Positions 17,801 to 27,800 of a DNA stretch of 64,000 bases are shown here, piece after piece (the stretch's first letter is position 1; each line of letters begins with the position of its first letter). This DNA comes from an uncultured Chryseobacterium sp. (GTDB lineage: Bacteria; Bacteroidota; Bacteroidia; Flavobacteriales; Weeksellaceae): contig CAJYXJ010000049.1 in the NCBI GenBank assembly GCA_913778085.1, forward strand, positions 1-64,000, written 5' to 3'. The translations under genes were made by a program, and so were the position numbers. The notes beneath the pieces were generated by a model, which ran no database searches, was not told the origin of the DNA, and saw only the letters and a program-made list of their open reading frames with translations.

Positions 17801-17880
17801 GAATAGCAGCTGGTTATCAGGCGATATCTCAGTTACCTACCTCAAGGTCATTTGGTTTTAATGTAAATATTAATTTTTAA
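14857..17880 (+). CDS. SusC/RagA family TonB-dependent outer-membrane transporter
   Basis: A 1007-residue outer-membrane importer that would bring in a large nutrient together with its SusD partner, driven by TonB. A signal peptide spans about residues 1-22. A TonB-dependent plug follows almost directly (SIGEVVITGALGIKKKQ, then INVIKGPAGAALYGSKG and GVLIVTTKRG near residues 140-170), and then the 22-strand barrel to the C-terminus NVNINF. The carboxypeptidase-D-like N-terminal domain usual in SusC proteins is absent. Codons favour T and A in third position (GGT, GCT, ACT, GTT) much more than the flanking housekeeping genes; strong expression or transfer could explain this. No polysaccharide-degrading enzymes or regulators are next to it, so the substrate is unknown. 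Confidence 0.93.
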   Translation: MKKLTASVLLVVVSSSFALVNAQNRKNDTIIREQSIGEVVITGALGIKKKQDAVTSSNQLVSNKDINQASSPNLADALTSKVAGLQINNTSNSVKPSYSVVLRGNRSLYADNTALVVIDGAISTMNIYQQLPPDAIESINVIKGPAGAALYGSKGSNGVLIVTTKRGTKSNRISFTLTSSLEISSVYKLPKIQSKYGQGIQDTSYDPTDYSGTNWVPYENTSWGPSYTSSLGGQMLQEGLPQADGSFIMSPYTYKKDNIKSFFNNGLALQNGVTMNVGGSDSYANLSINRLENDFMIAGDNLKRNSFVFKAGKKIDKFRIDGSFTFIDENIKQTGANLYGMLLQTPSNIEVSRYRNSGFSGHWTAYAWNPFALRDALRNSSNTTTLTGNLSMGYEFSKNISLTYTGNIITQSQVTENHTDAFTRADAVVWNTPNDPYYDQATIFDLGGTSLNITSSYGKSMTKSWSYYGDLMLNFNYELTDNIGLKFNIGNNIQDRKADFTQIGGTNLRIPRWYNILNVQNSTPWYNLNNGSERERVVAGFANADLSYKDYLFLNATYRIEQSSRLSLRPSYTTGVRQNPLYQYFSTGLSFVGTKAIESLRNNDILSYLKISAAFTRTGSAANAIYSIDEVGVFPTGYPFTAGTSTLNSYLYNSNGVNQYIKPEFNNTLEANISLGFLKDRITLDGSVYQVKTKDMVTRVTYPTSSGLGSMLDNFGNLKNTGFEVTLGLTPFKSTDFEWNLRGSYSKYRSKVESLANGQEQLILANTGTQIPGNIAAVVGYDAPMIIGSAYQRDPEGHIIVDANGLPVVNAKPEILGKVNPDYTISFSTNIRFKQFTLAATGDYRTGNKFVSETKNMLGFTGGSEKTAEFDRSQGYVIPNSVQLVNGQYVTNTTTVMNDPTYHGVTQYFTSNYQTDIAEEFVVDGTALKIRQIALSYSVPKSLLQNTFINTLSVGVFARNPFVWYAKSNRNFADPETANTTGIAAGYQAISQLPTSRSFGFNVNINF

Positions 17881-17891
17881 AAAAATTAACA

Positions 17892-19556
17892 ATGAAAAAA
17901 ATAAAGTTTTTATTATCTGCTGCTGTCATAGCTTTTTCAATGATAGCATGTGATACTTATGAAGATGTAAATGAAAATCCCAATGCATTGGCGATTGAGA
18001 AAGTTACACCAGATTTAATTTTGCCGGGAGTAATCACTCAAATGTATAGAACTAGAGCTATTACAGAATTACAATTAGGAAGTTTATGGATGAACAACTG
18101 GACTGGAGATACTTATTTATACGGGGGGCCATTTCCAGGAGAACTTACCCTGTCATCTGTTAACAGTCAATTCTATAATGAAATATGGGATAATACATTC
18201 AAAATGGTTTATAACCTGGAAATCATTCAGAAATATCCTAATGCAGATCACAAGCAGGATAACTTTGTTGCTGTTGCAAAGATCCTCAAAGCTTATTACA
18301 TGCAACGGATTGTAGATCTATATGGAGATATTCCTTATACAGAAGCTTGGCAAGCGTCTGGAAATTCTACTCCAAAATATGATAATGATGAGAATGTTTA
18401 TAAAGCTCTTATTGGAGAACTAGATACCGCTATGGCTATGATTGCAAATCCGGATCCAAATGCTGCAGCATTAGGAAGTGCAAATATATTATGGCTTCAG
18501 CCAACTGGAACTAGTTCTACCAATGCAAGTATGAGTGATTGGAGTGCACTTGCAAATACTATTAAGTTAAAGTATCTTATAAGAATGTCTAATGTTACCA
18601 ACGGTGATTTAGTTACTTATAGAAATCAGAAATTAGCAGAAGTTGCAGCAAAAGGTACTTTTATTTCCCAAGACTTATTTGAAAGACCTGGATATTCACA
18701 GGCTAGCAATGATGCGCAGAATCCTTTATTAGGCAATTATTACGTTAACGCTGCCGGTAATCTTGTTGCTAATTATTCTTTAATAACTGTTACTGAGCAT
18801 TTGGCAAACACTTTAGAAGGTAATACCATTCTTAATGATGCTAATTATTCTAAGTTTACAGGGATTACAGATCCTAGGAAAAACAGAATGTTTACAAATG
18901 TAACAGGAAAGAAGAATGGGGTTACTTATCAAAGGCTAAAAGGAATCAGACAGGGAGCGACTGCAGGTTCGCCAGGAGCGGAAATTGATCCGAACGATCC
19001 ATCTGCAAGGTCAACTTCTAAGTTTGCTCCTACTATGTTTTATGGTAGTTTTGCACAAGGTGCTTCGGCTACGGTTACTGGTTATGCAAATGGTAGAGGA
19101 GGAGCTATGTTTACAGCGGCAGAAAGTAATTTTTTACAAGCAGAAGCTGCTTTAAGATGGCCGGCGATCTTTAGTTCGGTTAACGCTCAAAGCAAATTCA
19201 CAACTGGTGTAACATCTGCATTTGCTTTTCTGGGCTCACCTATCGGGACTTATCAAACTGCAATTTCAACAAGACCTGGTTTAGGATGGACTGGTACTAA
19301 TGCACAAAAAATTGAAGCTATCATAACTCAAAAGTGGTTGGCTTTAATTAATGTAGATGCACTTGAGAATTTTATTGAATATAATAGAACAGGATATCCT
19401 TATACTCCGTTGTCTACAACATCTGTTATGCCTAATAAGCCATATAGATTGCAGTATCCACAATCGGAATTAGCTGCTAATCCTAATACTCCAAATGTGG
19501 CCACTGGTTCATTATTTACAAAAAATGCTACAACTCCATTCTGGAATCAAAACTAA
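17892..19556 (+). CDS. SusD/RagB family nutrient-binding lipoprotein
   Basis: A 554-residue surface lipoprotein forming the lid over the SusC channel. The lipoprotein signal has its cysteine at residue 20 (FSMIAC, then DTYEDVNENPN). TPR-like helices follow in the SusD fold, visible around VAVAKILKAYYMQRIVDLYG and ALIGELDTAM, and the C-terminal part includes AAESNFLQAEAALRW and IITQKWLAL, both common in SusD proteins. It starts 11 bases after the SusC stop, so the two form one operon. Codon use resembles that of the SusC gene. A strong terminator closes the operon ahead of argS. The ligand is not deducible. Confidence 0.93.
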   Translation: MKKIKFLLSAAVIAFSMIACDTYEDVNENPNALAIEKVTPDLILPGVITQMYRTRAITELQLGSLWMNNWTGDTYLYGGPFPGELTLSSVNSQFYNEIWDNTFKMVYNLEIIQKYPNADHKQDNFVAVAKILKAYYMQRIVDLYGDIPYTEAWQASGNSTPKYDNDENVYKALIGELDTAMAMIANPDPNAAALGSANILWLQPTGTSSTNASMSDWSALANTIKLKYLIRMSNVTNGDLVTYRNQKLAEVAAKGTFISQDLFERPGYSQASNDAQNPLLGNYYVNAAGNLVANYSLITVTEHLANTLEGNTILNDANYSKFTGITDPRKNRMFTNVTGKKNGVTYQRLKGIRQGATAGSPGAEIDPNDPSARSTSKFAPTMFYGSFAQGASATVTGYANGRGGAMFTAAESNFLQAEAALRWPAIFSSVNAQSKFTTGVTSAFAFLGSPIGTYQTAISTRPGLGWTGTNAQKIEAIITQKWLALINVDALENFIEYNRTGYPYTPLSTTSVMPNKPYRLQYPQSELAANPNTPNVATGSLFTKNATTPFWNQN

Positions 19557-19581
19557 TTTTTGCCCAGCAAATTTTAATACC

Positions 19582-19601
19582 AAACCGCCCTCGGGCGGTT
19601 T
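19582..19601 (+). terminator. Terminator of the SusC/SusD operon
   Basis: AAACCGCCC (19582-19590) and GGGCGGTTT (19593-19601) form a GC-rich hairpin followed by T's. Confidence 0.9.
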
Positions 19602-19612
19602 TTTTATTTCCG

Positions 19613-19620
19613 TATATTTG
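19613..19620 (+). promoter_or_regulatory. -7 element of the argS promoter
   Basis: TATATTTG matches TAnnTTTG, 45 bases before the argS ATG and directly after the SusD terminator. No TTG at -33 is visible because the terminator stem occupies that position. Confidence 0.55.
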
Positions 19621-19665
19621 CAGTTCAAATAAAAGGTCCAGTAGGTTCTTTAAAAATAACAGATA

Positions 19666-21426
19666 ATGAATATTAAAAAGATAATAGAAGAAAAACTTTC
19701 GGAGATTATTTTGAATGTTTTTCAGCTGAAAGACATTCAACTGGAAGTTCAGGAAAATAAAACGGAATTTGAAGGGGATTTTACAATTGTCACTTTTCCG
19801 TTGGTGAAGCAATTGAAGAAAAATCCTGAAAGCATCGGAATGGAGCTGGGAGATGCCTTAACGCAGCAGACCGAACTGTTGGATAGCTTTAATGTGATAA
19901 AAGGTTTCCTTAACGTTAAAATCAAAAACCAGTTTTTTGTCGATAATTTCCAAGGCATTGCGGAAGGTTTCGATACGGTAGAGAGACAAAACTCTACAGT
20001 GATGATTGAATATTCTTCCCCGAATACGAATAAGCCATTGCACTTGGGACATATCCGGAATAATTTATTGGGATTTTCGGTAGCTGCCATATTGAAGGAA
20101 GCGGGATATGAAGTCATTAAAACACAGATCATCAATGACCGTGGAATCCATATTTGTAAATCGATGCTGGCCTGGGAGAAGTTTGGTAAAGGGGAAACGC
20201 CTGATGCTACGGAAACAAAGGGGGATAAGTTCGTAGGGAATTACTATGTCAAGTTCGATCAGGAATATAAAAAAGAAATTTCAGAACTTGTTGCTCAGGG
20301 GATGACCGAAGAACAGGCTAAGAAAGAAGCACCGTTAATTAAAGAAGCTCAGAAAATGCTGCTGGATTGGGAAAATGGCGACGGACACGTAAGAAATCTC
20401 TGGAGCGAAATGAATTCTTGGGTGTATAAAGGATTCAACGAAACCTATAGCAGACTGGGCGTTGATTTTGATCAGGTACAATACGAAAGCAATACTTATA
20501 TTTTAGGAAAAGACCTTATTCAGGAAGGTTTGGATAAGGGGGTACTGTACCGGAAAGAAGATGGCTCTGTTTGGTGTGATCTTACGGACGAAGGGCTGGA
20601 TCAGAAATTATTACTGCGTTCGGACGGAACATCAGTGTATATGACTCAGGATCTGGGGACGGCTGTCGAGCGTTTTAAGCAGAATGATATCCAGAAACTG
20701 ATTTATACCGTAGGAAACGAGCAGGACTATCATTTCCAGGTGCTGTTTAAAATACTTGGAAAATTAGGGTATTCCTGGGCAGATCAATTGTATCATTTGT
20801 CCTATGGAATGGTGGAACTGCCAAACGGAAAAATGAAATCCCGTGAAGGAACAGTGGTAGATGCTGATGAGCTGATGCAGGAAATGTATGAGGCTGCAAA
20901 AACGAAAACCATCGAATTAGGAAAGCTCGAAGGGCTAACGGAAGAGGAAAAAGAAATTTCTTATGAAATCATTGGTCAGGCCGCGCTGAAGTATTTTATG
21001 CTGAAAGTGGATCCGAAGAAAAAAATGCTTTTCAATCCTGAAGAAAGTATTGATTTTAACGGGAATACAGGACCATTTATTCTTTATACATATGCCAGAA
21101 TCCAGTCTTTATTAGGGAAAGCAGATTATCAGTTTAAAGATGTGGCGGATGTTCAGCTGAATGCCCAGGAAAAAGAACTGGTGATGTTGCTGGCCAATTA
21201 CAAACCTACAGTGGCCAAAGCTGCAGAACTGTTAAGCCCGGCCTTAGTCGCCAACTATCTGTATGACCTGGTGAAAGCTTATAACTCTTTCTATCAGAGC
21301 AATCCGGTTCTGAAAGTGGACGATGAAAATATAAAACAGTCAAGACTGAATTTATCAGATCTCACGGCAAAAACCATACACAAATCTTTAGGGTTACTGG
21401 GAATCAAGACCGTAAACCAGATGTAA
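19666..21426 (+). CDS. argS: Arginine--tRNA ligase
   Basis: A 586-residue class I aminoacyl-tRNA synthetase that charges tRNA-Arg. It contains the N-terminal tRNA-recognition domain (about residues 1-95), the HIGH-type signature in SSPNTNKPLHLGHIRN, a KMSKS-like loop in NGKMKSREGTVV, and the C-terminal DALR anticodon-binding domain beginning near NTGPFILYTYARIQS. Length is standard. It starts at ATG 19666 and ends just before a strong hairpin terminator. Its direct neighbours (SusC/SusD upstream, yihY convergent) give no functional link. Confidence 0.97.
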   Translation: MNIKKIIEEKLSEIILNVFQLKDIQLEVQENKTEFEGDFTIVTFPLVKQLKKNPESIGMELGDALTQQTELLDSFNVIKGFLNVKIKNQFFVDNFQGIAEGFDTVERQNSTVMIEYSSPNTNKPLHLGHIRNNLLGFSVAAILKEAGYEVIKTQIINDRGIHICKSMLAWEKFGKGETPDATETKGDKFVGNYYVKFDQEYKKEISELVAQGMTEEQAKKEAPLIKEAQKMLLDWENGDGHVRNLWSEMNSWVYKGFNETYSRLGVDFDQVQYESNTYILGKDLIQEGLDKGVLYRKEDGSVWCDLTDEGLDQKLLLRSDGTSVYMTQDLGTAVERFKQNDIQKLIYTVGNEQDYHFQVLFKILGKLGYSWADQLYHLSYGMVELPNGKMKSREGTVVDADELMQEMYEAAKTKTIELGKLEGLTEEEKEISYEIIGQAALKYFMLKVDPKKKMLFNPEESIDFNGNTGPFILYTYARIQSLLGKADYQFKDVADVQLNAQEKELVMLLANYKPTVAKAAELLSPALVANYLYDLVKAYNSFYQSNPVLKVDDENIKQSRLNLSDLTAKTIHKSLGLLGIKTVNQM

Positions 21427-21429
21427 AAT

Positions 21430-21456
21430 AAAACCTTCAGTGCTTCTGAAGGTTTT
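21430..21456. terminator. Terminator of argS, probably bidirectional
   Basis: AAAACCTTCAG (21430-21440) and CTGAAGGTTTT (21446-21456) with a five-base loop, followed by T's. Minus-strand transcription from yihY would also meet a T-rich run after the same stem. Confidence 0.88.
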
Positions 21457-21580
21457 TTATTCTTTAATATAAATCAATAATATTCAGGTCATTTTCATTA
21501 AAAAGACAGGTTGCCTTTGATAAAATTTGTCTGTTGTTCCGGGAAGAAAGTTTCCCATTCCTGCTTCTTTTCCGTTTTAA

Positions 21581-22516
21581 TCATACTTTATTACTTTCCA
21601 TTTTTTCTTTTATACTGTCCTCATACAATTTTGCATCACTCCATTGGGCATGCTTTGACGGGATAATCCTGAATCCTTTGCGCTGTGCATACACTTTGGT
21701 ATATTCTGCTCCGAAGAACACCAGCATACAGGAATAATTGATCCATAACATCACCAGAATCACCGTACCTGCTGCTCCGAAAGCTGAAGTCGGCTGTGCT
21801 TTACTGAAATAAAGGCTTAAAAGAAATTTTCCAAGGGTAAACAGGACTGCTGTTAAGAACGCACCGTTCCAGACCGGCTTCCACCGGATCCGTACATCCG
21901 GGAAAAACTTAAACATCAATGCAAACAGGATCATGGTAATCAAAAAGCCAATACTGAAATTAATCAGCTGTGCCAGTATATACGTTTCCAGACCGAAATA
22001 AGCAGTGATCCAGTCATTCAGAATGCTGATCAGTGAAGAAAGCAACATGGTAACCATCAGTAAAAATCCGATGATCAGGATCAATCCTAAGGAGTTCGCC
22101 CGGTCAACCAGAAATTTGACAAAAGCTTTTTTGGGGGTGGCCTTTACTTCCCACAGACTGTTAAGCGAATGCTGAAGTTGGAAAAACAGGGTTGTGGAAC
22201 CGAAAACCAGTGAGCCGACGCCGATAATTTTCATAATGATATTTTCCTTGTCGATCAGTGCTCCGGCAATCATATCCTGTATACTTTTAGCAGCATCCGG
22301 ACCCATAATTCCGCTGATCTGGCTACTGATCTCTCCCCGGATAGCTTCTTCACCAAAGAAATGTCCGGCAATCCAGATGATAATGATCAGCAATCCTGGA
22401 ATAGAAAAAATAGCATAATAGGCCAGACTTGCCGAATCATTGGAGGCGGAAGAATTATTCCACTGGGTAAAGGTTTCTTTTAATGTTTCCCAGAAAAATT
22501 TAATACGCTTCATCAT
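21581..22516 (-). CDS. YihY/BrkB family inner-membrane protein
   Basis: A 311-residue protein with about six membrane spans. The family pattern is seen in DSASLAYYAIFSIPGLLIII near the N-terminus, in the central FGSTTLFFQLQHSLNSLW, and in the C-terminal YSCMLVFFGAEYTKVYAQ. YihY proteins were once called ribonuclease BN, an assignment since withdrawn; their role is unknown, perhaps transport. The start is set at ATG 22516 (MMKRIKF) or 22513, because the upstream TTG at 22555 would run into the end of tamL. It is the last gene of the tamB-tamL-yihY group, 16 bases after the tamL stop. Confidence 0.88.
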   Translation of the reverse strand: MMKRIKFFWETLKETFTQWNNSSASNDSASLAYYAIFSIPGLLIIIIWIAGHFFGEEAIRGEISSQISGIMGPDAAKSIQDMIAGALIDKENIIMKIIGVGSLVFGSTTLFFQLQHSLNSLWEVKATPKKAFVKFLVDRANSLGLILIIGFLLMVTMLLSSLISILNDWITAYFGLETYILAQLINFSIGFLITMILFALMFKFFPDVRIRWKPVWNGAFLTAVLFTLGKFLLSLYFSKAQPTSAFGAAGTVILVMLWINYSCMLVFFGAEYTKVYAQRKGFRIIPSKHAQWSDAKLYEDSIKEKMESNKV

Positions 22517-22532
22517 TTTGTTATCATTTACA

Positions 22533-24860
22533 TTAAAAAGGATAGCCAATGGCAATATTTAAAATAAGGTTGTCCTTACGCCAGCTCGAATCTCCGAAAT
22601 TAATTTTGTCAAAGGTCCATCGGTCTCCTTTTTCATAGTAAGGTACCCGTAAAGGCATTGCCAGATCCAATCTTAAAATTAAAATTGAAAAATCAAGTCT
22701 CAAACCGACTCCGGCTCCTACGGCAATTTCATTTAAAAAGTCTTTAGAGAACTTTGCACCCGGCCTGGTGGGGTCATTATTAATCAGCCAGACATTCCCT
22801 GCATCTGCGAAGACGGCAGCATTTAAAAATTTATAAAGATTGGCGCGGTATTCAGCATTTAGTTCAAGCTTTACATCTCCGGACTGATCGAAGTAGTATC
22901 CTTCTTTAATCGTTCTCGGGTCAAAGCTGCCCGGGCCTAAAGTTCTTGCACGGAAAGCCCTCACACTATTGCTCCCTCCGGAGAAAAACTGCCTGGAGAA
23001 AGGAATGTATTCCGAATTTCCGTAAGGGTAGGCAATACCTGCAATAGCCCTTGTTGCGAGAGATGTTTTTTCACTGAATTTATGGTAAAACCGGAAGTCG
23101 TTCTCAATTTTGGCAAACTGGCTGAACGGAACGCCGAAAATGCTCTTTTCTTTATCTTTTTTTGCATTGGCACCGGTAATAAGACCGGTTAAATTACCCG
23201 CCAGGTCCAAAGTTCCCTTATAATAGAAAGTATTGGCTTTAGGTAGCATCGTATTGGTATAAGTATAAGAATAGATCGGCCCGAAAATTAATTGTGGCTC
23301 TACAACCCTTCGTAAAGCATCATTAGTTGCTGAAATCGAATCATATAGAGGAGTAATATTTGCAGGGGAAACATAGGTAATATCAAAAATTTTAAGGTCG
23401 TGTTCCTTCCGCACATTTTCCTTCCAGTTATATCCGAATGAGCCGGTAAAGGTATTTAATGAATAATATTCCGTGCGGTTCTGGAATTCGTAGCCGATAG
23501 AAATATTTGTTCTCGGAACAAAAGCACTGGAGGAGTTAAACCTGAAGGGTGCCACAATCCTCGGAATCGAAAGCTGCGCATTGGCACCCGTTCTGAAAAT
23601 GTTTTTTGCATTTTCCGGGCCGCCGATCTGGAAATCGAAAGCGCCGTACACCGATGCTTTAAATTGCTCGGCACCTCGGAAAAAGTTTCGGTGGGTCCAG
23701 TTCAGATTTACCTCACTTCCCGCATAATTGGCAGAATTCGTACGGCCCAGTGTTTCCAGGCGAAGCGATTGAAGCTGCCTCGGTGTCAGCAAATAATATG
23801 CATCAAACTTGTGCTGTAACGAATCTGAAACGATAAATTCATTTTTTACAAATTTAAAAACGCCTAAACTGATCAGCCGGTTTAAGGTCAGATTGTGATT
23901 GGTCCGGTTATAAAGATCTCCGGTTTTAAAATATAACGCCCGGTCGAAAATTTTGGGTTTGAATTTATGTTCGGGATCAATAACGTAAATATCGTTATGC
24001 CGGTATTTTTCCAGTGAATCCGCATCCATTGGTACGTTGTATTTTCCGTTTTTCACATCCTGAATATTATAATTCGGGAAAACAATTACTTTATCAATGC
24101 TGAATTGTTCCGTTGAAATATCAGGCGTATTGTCCTTCAATTTTACGTTCAGCTCAACTTTATGATTTTTACTTACCGTACTGTCGGCCTGCACAATAAT
24201 ATTGTCGGGATGGAAATAATAAAACCCTCTTTCCTTCAAACGGTTATCAATTCTTTCCCGTTCCGATTTGATGACATCCAAATCGAAAGGATTTCCTCTT
24301 TTCAAGAGCGTTTTATCTGAAACATCCCGGATTTCTTTATTGACAAGTAGAGAATCCTTCTGGAATTTTACATCGCTGATCAGGTATCGGGCTCCCGGTT
24401 TTACAGTGTAAATAACTTTTGCCTTCCTGTTTTTAGAAATGGTATCGTATGTTGCACGGGCATTGAAGTATCCTTTGTTTTCAGAATAATTGATAATAAT
24501 ATCTTTGTTGAATTCGCGGTCTACATCGCTTAGCAAAACAGGTTTTTCTCCCACTTTATATTTAAGCCAGTAATTGAAGCCTTTTTCTTTTTTCGGCTCT
24601 TTGGCAATATTGTAAAAATATAATTTAGGCCGTAATCCTAAAAATGATGAATTGGGTTTAGGTGTAAGATTGGCCTCGAGGGCGCTTTGCAGATCTTTTT
24701 TCTCTTTTTTGGGGAGCGTATCGTTTTCAATCTTTACTTCCCCACCGGTATACAGCATCTGTCCCTCTTTCAGAAACCTCGTATTGCTGCAGGAAAGTGC
24801 AGCCGAAGCCATTCCGAAAGTAAGTAAATATCTGAAATAAGTCTGATAATTTTTTTCCAT
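22533..24860 (-). CDS. tamL: TamL, lipoprotein member of the BamA/TamA outer-membrane assembly family
   Basis: A 775-residue protein with a lipoprotein-type signal (cysteine at residue 24 in AALSCSNTRFL), several POTRA-like repeats up to about residue 380, and a C-terminal Omp85 barrel ending in NIAIGYPF. In Bacteroidota the TamA equivalent carries such a lipid anchor and is called TamL; it works with TamB in moving lipids or proteins to the outer membrane. Its ATG overlaps the tamB stop by one base (TAATG), which supports coupled translation. VRAFRARTLGPGSFDPR lies in the region of the conserved loop-6 motif of Omp85 proteins. Confidence 0.88.
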   Translation of the reverse strand: MEKNYQTYFRYLLTFGMASAALSCSNTRFLKEGQMLYTGGEVKIENDTLPKKEKKDLQSALEANLTPKPNSSFLGLRPKLYFYNIAKEPKKEKGFNYWLKYKVGEKPVLLSDVDREFNKDIIINYSENKGYFNARATYDTISKNRKAKVIYTVKPGARYLISDVKFQKDSLLVNKEIRDVSDKTLLKRGNPFDLDVIKSERERIDNRLKERGFYYFHPDNIIVQADSTVSKNHKVELNVKLKDNTPDISTEQFSIDKVIVFPNYNIQDVKNGKYNVPMDADSLEKYRHNDIYVIDPEHKFKPKIFDRALYFKTGDLYNRTNHNLTLNRLISLGVFKFVKNEFIVSDSLQHKFDAYYLLTPRQLQSLRLETLGRTNSANYAGSEVNLNWTHRNFFRGAEQFKASVYGAFDFQIGGPENAKNIFRTGANAQLSIPRIVAPFRFNSSSAFVPRTNISIGYEFQNRTEYYSLNTFTGSFGYNWKENVRKEHDLKIFDITYVSPANITPLYDSISATNDALRRVVEPQLIFGPIYSYTYTNTMLPKANTFYYKGTLDLAGNLTGLITGANAKKDKEKSIFGVPFSQFAKIENDFRFYHKFSEKTSLATRAIAGIAYPYGNSEYIPFSRQFFSGGSNSVRAFRARTLGPGSFDPRTIKEGYYFDQSGDVKLELNAEYRANLYKFLNAAVFADAGNVWLINNDPTRPGAKFSKDFLNEIAVGAGVGLRLDFSILILRLDLAMPLRVPYYEKGDRWTFDKINFGDSSWRKDNLILNIAIGYPF

Positions 24861-27800
24861 TATTTAAATTCTACAACCTGGTTTTGCTTATTTTTTTTCT
24901 GTTCCTTCTGTCTGTTGTTCTTTGATCTCTGGAAGATTTCCCGGAACTTGTCGTAATCCAGCGTGATGATAAATCCTACTCCGGTTTCCACGATCTGCCC
25001 CTGTAGTGCTACCTGATATTCGTTCTTCCGGTATGCACGGAGCATGTATCTGCCGTCACGCGAAAGGCTGTAATCTACCGTTACATCACCTGCAATATTC
25101 GTCATGTTTTCATTCTGGCGGGCATCTCCTTCCAGAGCAAAATTACTTCCTACAGAAACTTTCAGACGGTCATTCAGCAACTTTTTACTAAGTCCTACAT
25201 TAAGGTCCGTTCTTGTGTTCTTGTTACCTGTGGAATAATCTTCGGAAGATTCAAGATCAAAATTAAGATCTACGCCTTTAATCAGATCGGAGGCCAGATT
25301 GTTAAGCTGCTGCGAAAGGATCTTGCTTACACTCTGACGGGCCAGGATTTCTCCTGATGTTCCGGCTCCGGATTGGAACGGATTTTCGCCAATGAAACGG
25401 TTCAGAAGCAGAAGAGCGAAAACCTGTTTGTTCATTTCGGATTCCTGGGTTCTCAGTTGGGACAGTTTCTGATCCACAATATCCGTTACATTGGAAGAAA
25501 CCGCATTGTTTTTCTTATCGGTGGTTATATCGAAAGTAATCACAGGCTTCAGCAGTTCCCCTTTCATGATCAGCAGGGTGTTGAAAGGAATTTTTTGCTT
25601 AAACTGATTTAAAGTAGAAGCCGCTTCACCGCTGATCTGCTGTTCCACCAGGTCGATTGGTGCGGTTTCGGTTTTATAGACTGCGGTAATATCCAGGTTG
25701 GCGGTAGTCGGTTCACCGGTCCAGGTAATGGTACTTCCTTTTTGGATGTCGAATTTACGTTTCAGAACGCTTACCGTCATTTCGTAGCTTCCGGATTCTA
25801 CTTCATAAACACCGACCAACGTAGTTTTCCCTGACGGGTCGATACCACCGGTCAATTCCGCTTCCCCCTGAAGCTTCACGAAATCCCCGTTGGCTTTATC
25901 GATCAGTAAAGATAGTTTGGCTTCTTTGCTGAGTTCAATGTTCACATTCACATCCATTCCTTTCATTCGGGTTTGCGAACTGATGGAATCTGCCTTGATG
26001 GTTTTATTCAAAACAATTTGGTCCTGATCGATGAATTCCACGATGCCTTCCCGTTCCTGCAGGGTAGGTGAGGACTGAGGAAGTACAAAGGTAAAATCCG
26101 TATCGTCCGTAACCGACAGCCTTCCGTCCACTTTCGGAAGATCCAGATTTCCTCTCACTCTTAAACCGGCATCAATAGACAGGACACCATACATAAGGGC
26201 TTCATTCGATTTTTCGGAATTGACCACTTTGAAATCTTTTGCATTCAGGTCAAGATTGAAAGCAAAATCCCTGTAGGTTTGCGTTAAAACCTGACCATCG
26301 ATGTTCAGTGAGTTGCCGTCTTTATCATTGATTTTAAAATCGTTGAATTCGATTCCGCGGCTGGTAAAATCGATTTCATCGTTCAGTTTTCTGAAATCAC
26401 TTCCCGTTTTGGCAATTTCAAGGCCTGCATCGTTGAATTTGACTTTACCTAAAATATTCGGTTTGGCAGCCGTTCCCGTAATCTTTAAATTCCCGGAAAT
26501 ATAGCCTTCGGTATTGGTAATGGCATTCATGGAGAATCCCTGTATGGATTTCATCTGAAGCTGGTTGATGGCCATATTCATGTCGAAAGTACTTGTGGAA
26601 ATATTGTAATCGCCGAGAATTTTGACATCATTGTTGTTTCCGGAAAGAGCGATATTGGCATTCAGAAGATTCGGTGAGTTGTTATCCACCTTTACCGCAA
26701 GATTTCCTACCGGATTTCCATAGACGATCAGATCTGAAATATTCAGGTCGGATGTGAACGTCATTTTCTTGGTCAAATCTCTAAGCTGTGCGGTTCCGTT
26801 AATCGTTCCCCTGGCTAAGACCGTATCTTTTTTAATGAGCTCCGTAATGGTTTCGATCTTGAAATCTTTTAATGAAACGTTCAGCGGTGCATTCGCCGTC
26901 TGGCTTTCAGACTGTAGCGAGATTTCGCTTCCGGCATTAGAGAGCCTGAAATTATCTGCCAGGATTCCGTTTTTACCGATCTGGATCCTGTTGTTTTCGG
27001 CGACAGTCCAATCGGTATAATTTAATTTTAATCCGTTTGGATTTAATGAAATTTCAGTGATGTCGTTCATCGACTTCGCATTTCCTGCAATCAGGAACTG
27101 GGTTGCCTCTTTATCATCTTTTGTTGTGATGTTATAATTAATAATGTTATTGGCAACATCTCCGGCAATGCCGATTTTATTTAAAGCAAAGCTTGAGCTT
27201 TTCAGTCCGCCGACATACAGGTTATACTGCAAAGCCTGATTCTGATTGGTCACTTTAATAGTGGCATTTTCAATAGAATTTTCACCATAGAGCACCTGTG
27301 GGATCTGTCCGTCGATTTCTATTTTCTGTGAATCGGCATCGTAATTTCCGTTAAGGTTAATGGTTTCAAAACTTTTCAGCTCAGGAACAAACTTTCGGAT
27401 CAGATCGTCATTTTTAATTTTTGCATTAAAAGTAAAAAACTGTCCGCCCTGGATTTTCTGCATTTTCCCCGGTTTCTGGAACTGGTAATACTGGTTGACC
27501 GTATTGGATAAAGCGCCGAAAATCTGGGTCAGCTTATATTTCCCTCTCAATTCCACGTCGGCAATTTGAGAATTGAGAACAATATTGGTGGAGTCATTGG
27601 TAGATGAAGCTCTCAGATTCACTTCCTGGATCGGATAGATTTCTTTGGTATCGGAAAATGCAAAATCTTTTAAATTCAGATAGCCGTTCAGATGATCCGG
27701 ATCCAGATTTTTAAAATCCCCGTCAATTTTCCCTGCAAGGATCATCGGGTCTTTATAGAAGCCTAATTTGTTTAAATCTAACTTATTGATATTTCCGTTG

